Assembly (NCBI RefSeq): GCF_003075415.1
Contig: NZ_QDAH01000008.1
Span: 1-64,000 of the forward strand
Direction: 5' to 3'
Origin: Microvirga sp. KLBC 81
GTDB taxonomy: Bacteria; Pseudomonadota; Alphaproteobacteria; Rhizobiales; Beijerinckiaceae
DNA: 64,000 bases
Shown: positions 16,214 to 24,647 of the stretch, piece after piece
How the letters are laid out: each line of letters begins with the position of its first letter
Position numbering within the stretch: the first letter of the stretch is position 1
Made by a program: the position numbers and the translations under genes
The notes under the pieces: model-generated
Told to the model about the DNA's origin: nothing
What the model saw: only the letters and a program-made list of their open reading frames with translations
Database searches by the model: none

Positions 16214-16518
16214 AGCCGGCACCTTCCTCAATCTCTTTCTCGATGCGCCTGATGGCTGAGGGTGATTTCCGCCCGACGCCCTCGGGCGCATCCGCTTTCG
16301 AAGGCTTTCCTTGCGTGAGGGGGCCTTGTTCGTTGCGGAAGTCTAGTCGGCCTTTAGGGGAGGACGAGGGCTTGGACGTGCCCGACTTTCGTCCGTGTCG
16401 CACGAGATTTTGCGCCCTACCTCTTTCCAAAAGGAATAGATAGTTTATATGTGAACTATCTATTGAGTTGGCCGAGCGCCCGAAGGGCTGCCGCCAACCG
16501 AGTTGGGAGGAAGAGCGA
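16214..16518. other. Intergenic region holding an operator upstream of the beta-oxidation genes
   Basis: No gene seen. The main structure is the perfect 11-bp-arm palindrome at 16435-16464. GTTGGGAGGAAGAGCGA just before 16519 is the ribosome-binding site of the acyl-CoA dehydrogenase. Confidence 0.6.
16435..16464. promoter_or_regulatory. Palindromic operator, AATAGATAGTT-N8-AACTATCTATT
   Basis: Perfect 11-base arms (16435-16445 and 16454-16464) around TATATGTG, in an AT-rich island 55 bp before the acyl-CoA dehydrogenase start. Size and symmetry fit a dimeric repressor (TetR- or MerR-type). It is the best candidate control site for the three-gene beta-oxidation set. Confidence 0.7.
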
Positions 16519-18312
16519 ATGCCGGTTTACAAGGCCCCTGTCGAAGACGTCATGTTCCTCTTGAACGATGTCTTTCCCATCGAGCGCTACAACAACCTGC
16601 CCGGCTTTGCCGATGCGACGCCGGATGTGGTGGAGGCGATCCTCGCCGAGGGCGCCAAGCTCTGCGAAGAGGTGTTCGCGCCCCTCAATCTCACGGGCGA
16701 CCAGGAGGGTTGTACCCGTAACCCGGATGGCTCGGTGACCACGCCGAAGGGCTTCAGGCAAGCCTATGAGGCCTATGCCGCCGGCGGCTGGATGGGCCTG
16801 TCGGCGCCGGAGGAATTCGGCGGGCAGGGGCTGCCCTCCGTCCTCAACACGATCATGCAGGAATTCGTCTCCTCGGCGAACCTGGCGCTCGGCATGTATC
16901 CGGGCCTGACGCAAGGTGCCATTGCGGCGCTCCTGGTGCACGGCACCGAGGAGCAGAAGCGCACCTATCTGCCGAAGATGGTCGAGGGCGCCTGGACCGG
17001 CACCATGAACCTCACCGAACCCCATTGCGGCACGGATCTGGGCCTGCTCAAGACAAAGGCCGTTCCGAACGGCGACGGCTCCTATTCGATTTCCGGCACC
17101 AAGATCTTCATCTCCGCCGGTGAGCACGACATGGCGGAGAACATCGTCCATCTCGTTCTCGCACGCATCGAAGGCGCGCCTGCCGGCACGAAGGGCATCT
17201 CGCTCTTCGTGGTGCCGAAAGTTCTCGTCAACGCGGATGGTTCATTGGGTGGCAGGAACGGGGTGTCCTGCGGCTCGATCGAGCACAAGATGGGCATTCA
17301 CGGCAACGCCACCTGCGTCATGAATTTTGACGGCGCGAAGGGCTGGCTCGTGGGTGAGGAGAACCGCGGCCTGAATGCCATGTTCGTGATGATGAACGAG
17401 GCGCGCCTCGCGGTCGGCGTGCAGGGGCTCTCGCAATCCGAAGTCGCCTATCAGAATGCGGCGGCCTATGCGAAGGACCGCCTGCAGGGCCGGTCGCTCA
17501 CCGGCCCGAAATTCCCGGACAAGCCCGCCGATCCGATCATCGTGCATCCGGACGTGCGCCGTACGCTCCTCTCCATCAAGTCCTTCAACGAGGCGGCGCG
17601 CGCGCTCATCGTCTGGACCGGACTGAACAGCGACATCGCGCATCGCTCCTCGGATGAGGCGCAGCGCCAGACCGCCGAGGACTACATGGGCCTGATGACG
17701 CCGGTGGTGAAAGGCGTGCTCACCGATCTCGGCTTCGAGAACACCGTGAAGGCGCAGCAGATGTTCGGCGGCCACGGCTATATCGAGGAATCGGGCATGT
17801 CGCAGTTCGTGCGCGATGCCCGCATCGCCATGATCTATGAGGGCGCCAACGGCATCCAGGCCATGGACCTCGTCGGCCGCAAATTGGCGAAGGACGGCGG
17901 CCGGGCCGTCATGGCCTTCTTCAACGAGGTCGGCGCCTTCTGCCAGGAAAACGCGGGCGACGAGAGCCTAAAGGGCTTCATCGCGCCACTCCAGCAGGGA
18001 CTCGGTCATCTGCAGCAGGCCACCATGTGGTTCATGCAGAATGCGATGGCGAAGCCCGACAACGCGGGGGCCGGCGCGACCGACTATATGCATCTCTTCG
18101 GCACCGTTGCCATGGGCTACATGTGGGCCAAAATGGCAAAGGCCGCGCATGCCAAGAAAGCGCAGGGCAATGGCATGCCTGAGAAGATGGACGCGAAGCT
18201 GCTGACGGGCCGCTTCTTCATGGAGCGCATGATGCCCGAGACCGGCGTGCGCCTGGCCCGCATCTCGTCCGGTGCGGATGTCACCATGGCGATGCCGGTG
18301 GAAGCTTTCTGA
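16519..18312 (+). CDS. Acyl-CoA dehydrogenase with extended C-terminal domain
   Basis: 597 residues; FAD-dependent alpha,beta-dehydrogenation of acyl-CoA. The core has the signatures TGTMNLTEPHCGTDLG (substrate and FAD region) and FGGHGYIEESGMSQFVRDARIAMIYEGANGIQ split around the catalytic Glu of YEG. The N-terminal ~35-residue extension and the C-terminal ~130 residues are those of the large (~600 aa) subfamily, which also includes DmdC. The start was set at MPVYKAPVED by the GGGAGGAAGAGCGA site. It is the first of three beta-oxidation genes; chain-length specificity cannot be read. Confidence 0.93.
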   Translation: MPVYKAPVEDVMFLLNDVFPIERYNNLPGFADATPDVVEAILAEGAKLCEEVFAPLNLTGDQEGCTRNPDGSVTTPKGFRQAYEAYAAGGWMGLSAPEEFGGQGLPSVLNTIMQEFVSSANLALGMYPGLTQGAIAALLVHGTEEQKRTYLPKMVEGAWTGTMNLTEPHCGTDLGLLKTKAVPNGDGSYSISGTKIFISAGEHDMAENIVHLVLARIEGAPAGTKGISLFVVPKVLVNADGSLGGRNGVSCGSIEHKMGIHGNATCVMNFDGAKGWLVGEENRGLNAMFVMMNEARLAVGVQGLSQSEVAYQNAAAYAKDRLQGRSLTGPKFPDKPADPIIVHPDVRRTLLSIKSFNEAARALIVWTGLNSDIAHRSSDEAQRQTAEDYMGLMTPVVKGVLTDLGFENTVKAQQMFGGHGYIEESGMSQFVRDARIAMIYEGANGIQAMDLVGRKLAKDGGRAVMAFFNEVGAFCQENAGDESLKGFIAPLQQGLGHLQQATMWFMQNAMAKPDNAGAGATDYMHLFGTVAMGYMWAKMAKAAHAKKAQGNGMPEKMDAKLLTGRFFMERMMPETGVRLARISSGADVTMAMPVEAF

Positions 18313-18320
18313 TGACAAGC

Positions 18321-18423
18321 GTCATCCCGGCCGGAGCATCGCGAAAAGCCGGGATCGCGTGACGAGTATAGCGCTTCATTCTGAAAACGATCCCGGGTCG
18401 CGCTTCGCTTGCCCGGGATGACG
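18321..18423. repeat. Dispersed repeat with GTCATCCCGG / CCCGGGATGAC ends
   Basis: Outer arms at 18321-18330 and 18412-18422, with internal CCCGG-type hairpins. It sits between the acyl-CoA dehydrogenase and thiolase genes, so it lies inside the presumed transcript. Confidence 0.75.
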
Positions 18424-18445
18424 TCAATAACTCTGGGAGGCCCTC

Positions 18446-19654
18446 ATGGCCGAAGCATTTATCTATGACGCCGTTCGCACCCCGCGCGGGCGCGGCAAGC
18501 CGGATGGCTCACTCCACGAAGTGCCCACGGTCGATCTCGCCGTCACGGCGCTCGATGCGATCCGCAAGCGCAACGATCTCGATCCGATGCTGGTCGAAGA
18601 CGTGGTGCTCGGCTGCGTCGATCCGGTCGGCGAGGCGGGCGGTGACATCGCCCGTGCAGCGGCCCTCAAGGCCGGCTTCGGCAAGGAAGTGCCCGGCGTG
18701 CAGATCAACCGCTTCTGCGCCTCGGGACTCGATGCGGTAAACCTCGCCGCCGCCCAGGTCATGTCCGGCATGAAGGACATCGCGATTGGCGGCGGTGTCG
18801 AATCCATGAGCCGCGTCGGCATGGGCGCGTCCGGCGGCGCATGGCCAGTTGACCCCGGTATCGCGATTTCCAACTACTTCCTGCCTCAGGGGATCTCGGC
18901 GGATCTCATCGCCACGAAATACGGCTTCACCCGCGATGACGTCGATGCCTATGCGGTCGAGTCGCAGAAGCGCGCCGCGAAGGCATGGGACGAGGGGCGT
19001 TTCGCCAAGTCCATCGTTCCCGTGAAGGACGTGAACGGCCTCACGATCCTCGGCAAGGACGAGCACATGCGTCCGCAGACCGACATGCAGTCGCTGGGCC
19101 AGCTCAAGGCCGCCTTCGTGCAGATGGGCGAAATGGGTGGCTTCGATGCCGTTGCCATCGCGGCGCATCCGGATGTGGAGTTCATCGATCACGTGCACCA
19201 TGCGGGCAATTCGTCCGGCATCGTGGACGGCGCGTCCGCCGTGCTCATCGGTTCGAAGGAAGGCGGCACGAAGATGGGGTGCAAGCCCCGCGCGCGCCTG
19301 AAAGGTTTCGCCTCCATCGGCTCCGATCTCGCCCTCATGCTCACCGGGCCCATCGACGTGTCGGAGCTCGCGCTAAAAAAAGCGGGCATGACGAAGGACG
19401 ACATCGATCTCTTCGAGATCAATGAAGCATTCTCGGCCGTGGTGCTGCGCTATATGCAGGCGCTCGATCTCGATCCGGCGAAGGTCAACGTGAATGGCGG
19501 CGCGATTGCCATGGGTCATCCGCTCGGTGCCACCGGCGCCATGATCCTCGGCACGGTACTCGACGAACTGGAGCGCACCAACAAGCAGACGGCGCTGATC
19601 ACGCTCTGCGTCGCCGCCGGCATGGGAACGGCTGCCATCATCGAGCGCGTTTAA
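18446..19654 (+). CDS. Acetyl-CoA C-acyltransferase (thiolase)
   Basis: 402 residues; the last step of beta-oxidation, cleaving 3-ketoacyl-CoA with CoA. The nucleophile Cys ~91 is in NRFCASGLDAVN, His ~358 in GGAIAMGHPLGATGA, and the second Cys ~388 in TLCVAAGMGTA. A CTGGGAGGCCCTC ribosome-binding site precedes the ATG. It lies between its two pathway partners. Confidence 0.95.
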   Translation: MAEAFIYDAVRTPRGRGKPDGSLHEVPTVDLAVTALDAIRKRNDLDPMLVEDVVLGCVDPVGEAGGDIARAAALKAGFGKEVPGVQINRFCASGLDAVNLAAAQVMSGMKDIAIGGGVESMSRVGMGASGGAWPVDPGIAISNYFLPQGISADLIATKYGFTRDDVDAYAVESQKRAAKAWDEGRFAKSIVPVKDVNGLTILGKDEHMRPQTDMQSLGQLKAAFVQMGEMGGFDAVAIAAHPDVEFIDHVHHAGNSSGIVDGASAVLIGSKEGGTKMGCKPRARLKGFASIGSDLALMLTGPIDVSELALKKAGMTKDDIDLFEINEAFSAVVLRYMQALDLDPAKVNVNGGAIAMGHPLGATGAMILGTVLDELERTNKQTALITLCVAAGMGTAAIIERV

Positions 19655-19680
19655 GAAACAGCGGAGACGGGAGAACCCCC

Positions 19681-21888
19681 ATGACGAACTTCACCAATTT
19701 CCGCTTCGAGGTCGATGCCGACGGCATTGCGCTCGCGACCTGGGACATGCAGGGCCGCTCCATGAACGTCATCACCCCGCAGGTGATGGACGAGCTGTCC
19801 CAGATCATCGAAAAGGTTGCCGGTGACGAAGCCATCAAAGGTTGCGTTGTCACATCCGGCAAGGAATCCTTCTCCGGTGGCGCGGACCTCACCATGCTCC
19901 AGTCCTCCAACGCGCAGTATCTGCGGGTTGCCAAGGAGAAGGGTGAGGAGGCGGCCACTTCCTTCCTGTTCGAGGAATCGCGCAAGCTCTCGCTGCTCTA
20001 TCGACGTTTGGAGACCTGCGGCAAGCCGTTCGCGGCTGCGATCCACGGCGTGTGTCTCGGCGGCGCGTTCGAGCTGGCGCTCGCCTGCCATTTCCGCGTT
20101 CTGTCGGATGTCGACTCCACCCGCGTCGGTCTGCCCGAGGTGAAGGTCGGTCTCTTCCCGGGTGCTGGCGGCACGCAGCGCGTGGCGCGTCTGATGCAGA
20201 CCGGCGATGCGCTGCAGATGCTCTTCAAGGGCGAGCAGCTCCGTCCGCTCATGGCGCGCAACATGGGCCTCGTCCATGCCGTCGCGCCGCGCGATCAGAT
20301 CGTGCAGACCGCGAAGGACTGGATCAGACAAGGCGGTTCGGCCATCGCGCCCTGGGACCAAAAGGGCTACAAGCTGCCCTCGAACAAGGTCTATTCCGCC
20401 GCCGGCATGCAGATCTGGCCTCCGGCCAACGCCATCTATCGCCGCGAGACGCAGGACAATTACCCGGCGATCCGCGCGATCCTGGAAACGGTCTATCAGG
20501 GCCTGCAGCTGCCGATGGATCTCGCACTGAAGGTGGAATCGCGCTGGTTCGCCAAGATCCTGCGCTCGAAGGAAGCGGCGGCGATGATCCGCACCCTCTT
20601 CATCTCCATGCAGGACCTGAACAAGGGCGCGCGCCGTCCGAAGGACGTGCCGCCGACGACCATCCGGAAGGTCGGTGTCGTCGGCGCCGGCTTCATGGGC
20701 GCGAGCGTGGCTTACGTCACCGCCAATTCGGGTCTTGAGGTCGTGCTGATCGATCGTGACGTGGAGGCGGCGGAGAAGGGCAAGGCCCATTCGCACAAGC
20801 TCATGTCCGATCAGATCATGAAGGGCCGTGCCAAGACGGCTGATCGTGATGCTCTGCTCGGGCGCATCAAGGCAAGCGCCGATTACGGCGATCTTGCCGA
20901 TTGCGATCTCGTGATCGAGGCCGTGTTCGAGGACCTGGTTGTCAAGGCCGAGGTGATCCAGAAGGTGGAAGCTGCGATCCGCCCGGATTGCATCTTCGCC
21001 TCCAACACCTCGACGCTGCCGATCACCGGCCTTGCCAAGAACTCCAGGAATGCAGGCCAGTTCATCGGCATCCACTTCTTCTCGCCGGTCGAGAAGATGA
21101 TGCTGGTCGAGATCATCATGGGCAAACAGACAGGCGACGAGGCGCTCGCCACGGCGCTCGATTATGTGCGCCTGATCAAGAAGACGCCCATCGTCGTCAA
21201 CGACTCGCGGGGCTTTTTCGCCAATCGCTGCGTGCTGGCCTACATTCTCGAGGGCCATCTCATGTTCACGGAGGGCCTGCCGGCGGCGATGATCGAGCAG
21301 GCGGGCAAACAGGCCGGCATGCCAGTCGGTCCACTCTCGCTCAACGATGAAGTTGGTGTCGATCTTGGGCTCAAGATCCTCAAGGCCACGAAGGCGCAGC
21401 TTGGCGATGCCGCCATCGTGCCGCAGCAGGAAGAGCTGCTGACAACCCTCGTGGAGAAGGAGGGCCGCCTCGGACGCAAGAACCGGAAAGGGTTCTACGA
21501 TTATCCGGAGAACGGCCAGAAGCGTCTGTGGCCGGGACTGAAGGATCTTCAGTCGAAGCATGTGGAGCCGGAGCTCGTCGACATGCAGGAGCTTAAAGCA
21601 CGCCTTCTCGTGACGCAGGCTCTCGAAGCCGCCCGCACCTTCGAGGAGGGCGTGGTCACCGATCCGCGCGAGGCGGATGTCGGATCGATCCTCGGTTTCG
21701 GCTTCGCGCCTTATACAGGCGGTGCCTTGTCCTACATCGACTTCATGGGCGCCAAGACCTTCGTGGAGCTGTGCCAAGGGCTGCAGGCCAAGCATGGCGA
21801 GCGCTTTGCCCCGCCGAAGATGCTCCTCGACATGGCCGCTTCCGGTGAGACCTTCTACGGTCGCGCCGAAGCGAAGAAGGCAGCGTAA
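19681..21888 (+). CDS. FadB/FadJ-type enoyl-CoA hydratase/3-hydroxyacyl-CoA dehydrogenase
   Basis: 735 residues, bifunctional. The N-terminal crotonase domain (about 1-200) has the oxyanion segment GGAFELALACHFRV and the LPEVKVGLFPGAGGTQR motif with the catalytic Glu. The NAD-binding domain begins at VGVVGAGFMGASVAYV near residue 333, followed by ASNTSTLPI and FFSPVEKMMLVEII. The C-terminal HAD domain contains NRCVLAYILEGHLM and GRKNRKGFYDY. The gene is 26 bp after the thiolase, so all three genes probably form one operon. Confidence 0.95.
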   Translation: MTNFTNFRFEVDADGIALATWDMQGRSMNVITPQVMDELSQIIEKVAGDEAIKGCVVTSGKESFSGGADLTMLQSSNAQYLRVAKEKGEEAATSFLFEESRKLSLLYRRLETCGKPFAAAIHGVCLGGAFELALACHFRVLSDVDSTRVGLPEVKVGLFPGAGGTQRVARLMQTGDALQMLFKGEQLRPLMARNMGLVHAVAPRDQIVQTAKDWIRQGGSAIAPWDQKGYKLPSNKVYSAAGMQIWPPANAIYRRETQDNYPAIRAILETVYQGLQLPMDLALKVESRWFAKILRSKEAAAMIRTLFISMQDLNKGARRPKDVPPTTIRKVGVVGAGFMGASVAYVTANSGLEVVLIDRDVEAAEKGKAHSHKLMSDQIMKGRAKTADRDALLGRIKASADYGDLADCDLVIEAVFEDLVVKAEVIQKVEAAIRPDCIFASNTSTLPITGLAKNSRNAGQFIGIHFFSPVEKMMLVEIIMGKQTGDEALATALDYVRLIKKTPIVVNDSRGFFANRCVLAYILEGHLMFTEGLPAAMIEQAGKQAGMPVGPLSLNDEVGVDLGLKILKATKAQLGDAAIVPQQEELLTTLVEKEGRLGRKNRKGFYDYPENGQKRLWPGLKDLQSKHVEPELVDMQELKARLLVTQALEAARTFEEGVVTDPREADVGSILGFGFAPYTGGALSYIDFMGAKTFVELCQGLQAKHGERFAPPKMLLDMAASGETFYGRAEAKKAA

Positions 21889-21903
21889 GCATCATGGCTC
21901 TTC

Positions 21904-22010
21904 GTCACCACCGGCCTTGTGCCGGTGATCTCGATCAGTAAAGCGCCGAGCTTTTCCAATCGGGATGGCCGGGACAGATCCCCGGATCAAGTCCGGGGAC
22001 GGCCATGACG
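21904..22010. repeat. Dispersed two-hairpin intergenic repeat (family A)
   Basis: It has CCGGCCTTGTGCCGG and GGCCGGGACAGATCCCCGGATCAAGTCCGGGGACGGCC-type hairpins (given as arms GATGGCC and GGCCATGACG). It matches 4809-4898 and, most closely, 28289-28398. Confidence 0.8.
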
Positions 22011-22091
22011 GAACGGAGTATGAAGAGGGAAACTTGACCAATGCTCCGCAGCATCGCATGACGCGAAGACGGACACGAAGGAGCCTTCGCC

Positions 22092-22601
22092 ATGAAGCCG
22101 CACTTTGCCATGATGGCGGCCTACAATGCCTGGTGCAACGGGCGCATCTATGAGGCGGCCGCGCAGCTGTCGGACGAGGATTACCGCGCGGATCGCGGGG
22201 CGTTTTTCAAGTCCCTGCACGGCACGTTGAACCACATCCTCGTGGCTGACCGCATCTGGCTGAAACGCTTCACGGGCGAGGGAGAGGTCGCGAGCCGGCT
22301 CGATGCCATTCTGTTCGAGAGCCTGTCCGATCTTGAGGCGGCGCGCCGGAAGGAGGACGAGCGGATCGTTGCTTACATCGATGGCTTGTCCGAGGCCGAT
22401 CTCGCAGGAAAGATCCGCTATCGGACGATGTCGAGCCCGACCGAGATCGAACAGCCTCTGGCTCCGGCGCTCATGCACTTCTTCAATCACCAGACCCATC
22501 ATCGCGGCCAGGCCCATTGCCTGCTGACCGGCTTCGGTCTCGATGCGCCGTCTCTTGACCTCATTGCATTTCAGCGCATCAGCGGAATGGGCATGACATG
22601 A
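22092..22601 (+). CDS. DinB family protein
   Basis: 169 residues; four-helix-bundle metal-binding fold. The three family His ligands are visible: LNHILVAD near residue 46, and HQTHHRGQ near residue 136. Members are metal-dependent, often thiol-transferase-like, and mostly uncharacterised. Its stop overlaps the following thioesterase start (ATGA), so the two are co-translated. The DinB name does not imply SOS control; I see no LexA box upstream. Confidence 0.9.
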   Translation: MKPHFAMMAAYNAWCNGRIYEAAAQLSDEDYRADRGAFFKSLHGTLNHILVADRIWLKRFTGEGEVASRLDAILFESLSDLEAARRKEDERIVAYIDGLSEADLAGKIRYRTMSSPTEIEQPLAPALMHFFNHQTHHRGQAHCLLTGFGLDAPSLDLIAFQRISGMGMT

Positions 22602-23146
22602 ATCTGTGGCTGCGCGTTCTTCATCTCGTCATCGCTTCGTTCTTCAGAGCAAAGCTCCATCCGGTGAAGGACGTCTCGCGCCTCACATTTCGCGTGTGGC
22701 CGCACGATCTCGACACGTCGCTGCACATGAATAACGGGCGCTACTGGACCCTCATGGATCTGGGCCGCACCGACATTATGATCCGCTCGCGCCTCTGGCG
22801 CCCCATCCTGAAGCACGGCTGGGTTCCCGTGGTGAATGCGGGACAGATCCGCTTTCGGCGGGAGATGCGGCTGTTCCAGCCCTTCACCCTGGAAACGCGA
22901 ATTCTCACGTGGTCCGAGGGACATGTGGTGATGGAGCATCGGCTGGTCTCGAAGGCCAGAGATGGAAGCCCGGTTCTCAATGCCATCGCGCTGGTCAGGG
23001 CGGGACTCTATGACCGGAAAGAGCGTCGCTTCGTGCCCATGGGCCGCCTCCTGGCGGAAATCGGCCTGCAGGCGGAGCCTCACATGGCTGCGCCCGAGGT
23101 CGAGGCGTTTCTTCATGCGCAAGAGACGTTGAAGAGAGCGGCGTGA
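22598..23146 (+). CDS. Acyl-CoA thioesterase-like hotdog protein
   Basis: 182 residues. The core resembles the 4HBT/THEM6 group: RVWPHDLDTSLHMNNGRYWTLMDLGR carries the Asp and Asn of the active-site helix, and FTLETRILTW is a hotdog strand. The N-terminal MNLWLRVLHLVIASFF is hydrophobic and could anchor it to the membrane. It probably hydrolyses acyl-CoA, in line with the beta-oxidation genes upstream. It is coupled to the DinB gene. Confidence 0.82.
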   Translation: MNLWLRVLHLVIASFFRAKLHPVKDVSRLTFRVWPHDLDTSLHMNNGRYWTLMDLGRTDIMIRSRLWRPILKHGWVPVVNAGQIRFRREMRLFQPFTLETRILTWSEGHVVMEHRLVSKARDGSPVLNAIALVRAGLYDRKERRFVPMGRLLAEIGLQAEPHMAAPEVEAFLHAQETLKRAA

Positions 23147-23200
23147 TGGTTCAAGGTTAGGCCCATCTTCCTTTGACCTGAACCGTGAAGCTTGGAACCC

Positions 23201-23824
23201 ATGCCCCGCGTCATCGACTATTATTTCTCGCTCGTGAGCCCCTGGGCCTATATCGGCCATGCTCCCTTCATGGACATCGTGCAGCGGCACGGGGCTGAGG
23301 TGAACTTCAAGCCCGTGTTCCTGGGCCGCGTCTTCTCCGAGACCGGGGGGCTGCCGCTGCCGCAGCGCCACCCCGCCCGCCAGCGCTATCGCCTCGTCGA
23401 GCTCCAGCGCTGGCGCGAAAAGCGCGGGCTTTCCTTCCATATCAATCCGAAGCACTGGCCCTTCGACGTGAACCTGGCCGATCGCTACGTGATTGCCGTC
23501 ACCACCACGGGCAAGAGCCCGGATGCCTTCCTGCGCCGTGCGTTCGCGGCCATCTGGGAGGAGGAGCGCAATCTCGCCGATCCGCTCGTTCTCACCGAGC
23601 TTGCGGAGCAGGCGGGGCTCGACTCTTCGGCCTTGATGGATATCGCCACCGGCAGCACCACGGAGGCCATCTATGCGCTCAATCTCGAGAATGCCGTAGC
23701 GGCGGACGTGTTCGGCTCCCCGGCCTATGTGCTCGATGGAGAGGTGTTCTGGGGACAGGACCGCCTCGATCTGCTCGACGATGCCCTGAGCAGTGGCCGC
23801 GCGCCCTACAAGCCTGCCGTCTGA
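23201..23824 (+). CDS. 2-hydroxychromene-2-carboxylate isomerase family (DsbA-like fold)
   Basis: 207 residues; thioredoxin-fold protein of the kappa-class glutathione transferase/HCCA isomerase group. The N-terminal YYFSLVSPWAYIG holds the Ser (in place of Cys) that binds glutathione in this family, and VFGSPAYVLDGEVFWGQDRLDLL is the conserved C-terminal end. Start at MPRVIDYY, with an in-frame ATG three codons upstream as an alternative. No naphthalene-degradation genes are nearby, so the true substrate is open. Confidence 0.87.
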   Translation: MPRVIDYYFSLVSPWAYIGHAPFMDIVQRHGAEVNFKPVFLGRVFSETGGLPLPQRHPARQRYRLVELQRWREKRGLSFHINPKHWPFDVNLADRYVIAVTTTGKSPDAFLRRAFAAIWEEERNLADPLVLTELAEQAGLDSSALMDIATGSTTEAIYALNLENAVAADVFGSPAYVLDGEVFWGQDRLDLLDDALSSGRAPYKPAV

Positions 23825-23831
23825 GACGCCT

Positions 23832-24539
23832 ATGCAGCAGAGGAAGACCATCGGGCTCATCGGCGGGATGAGCTGGGAAAGCTCGGCCGAGTATTACCGC
23901 ATCATCAACCAGGAAATGCTGCGGCGCCTGGGCGGCGTGCATTCGGCGCGCAGCCTCATGTGGTCCGTCGATTTCGACGAGATCAAGCAGCTCCAGCATG
24001 CGGGCGAATGGGACAGGCTCGCCGAGGTGATGAAGAATGCGGCTCTTCATCTGGAGCGGGGAGGGGCCGATTTCATCGTGCTGTGCACCAACACGATGCA
24101 TCGCCTGGCGGATGCGATCACGTCTTCCGTCCGCATCCCGCTGCTCCACATCGCCGATCCCACGGCCGAGAAGATCAAGGCTGCGGGGATCCGGCGCGTG
24201 GGCCTGCTCGGCACGGCCTTCACCATGGAGCAGGACTTTTACAAGGGTCGCCTGCAGACGCAGCACGGCCTCGATGTGATCGTGCCCGATGCGGACGACA
24301 GGCAGATCGTGCACGACGTGATCTACAGAGAGCTCGTACTGGGAAAGATCGATCCAGAATCCAGGAAGGCCTATCGCGCCATCATCGCACGCCTGGTCGA
24401 GATGGGAGCCCAAGCCGTCATTCTCGGCTGCACCGAGATCATGCTGCTGGTGTCGGAAGAAGACAGCGCGGTGCCGCTCTTCGACACCACGACCATCCAC
24501 GCGATTGCTGCGGTCGATCACGCTTTGAAGTCTGATTGA
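23832..24539 (+). CDS. Aspartate/glutamate racemase family protein
   Basis: 235 residues. Cofactor-independent racemase fold with two catalytic Cys: LCTNTMHR near residue 83 and LGCTEIMLL near residue 196. GLIGGMSWESSAEYY is the family's phosphate/carboxylate-binding start. I chose MQQRKTIGL because the longer frame overlaps the preceding gene without a ribosome-binding site. Size and motifs fit a YgeA-like amino-acid racemase; the substrate is not certain. Confidence 0.88.
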   Translation: MQQRKTIGLIGGMSWESSAEYYRIINQEMLRRLGGVHSARSLMWSVDFDEIKQLQHAGEWDRLAEVMKNAALHLERGGADFIVLCTNTMHRLADAITSSVRIPLLHIADPTAEKIKAAGIRRVGLLGTAFTMEQDFYKGRLQTQHGLDVIVPDADDRQIVHDVIYRELVLGKIDPESRKAYRAIIARLVEMGAQAVILGCTEIMLLVSEEDSAVPLFDTTTIHAIAAVDHALKSD

Positions 24540-24545
24540 CACCCT

Positions 24546-24636
24546 CGTCATCACCGGGCTTGTCCCGGCCATCCCGTTCCGAAGTGCGCTGTGCTTTCCT
24601 TCATCGGGATCACCGGCACAAGCCCGGTGATGACGG
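24546..24636. repeat. Dispersed two-hairpin intergenic repeat (family A)
   Basis: TCACCGGGCTTGTCCCGG-type hairpin followed by GATCACCGGCACAAGCCCGGTGATGAC-type hairpin (arms ATCACCGG and CCGGTGAT). It lies between convergent genes. Confidence 0.8.
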
Positions 24637-24647
24637 TGCGTCGGTGT

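Noticed and set aside
22092-22601. SOS regulation of the DinB-family gene
   Set aside because: No GTTC-N7-GTTC site lies upstream; the family name alone does not imply LexA control.
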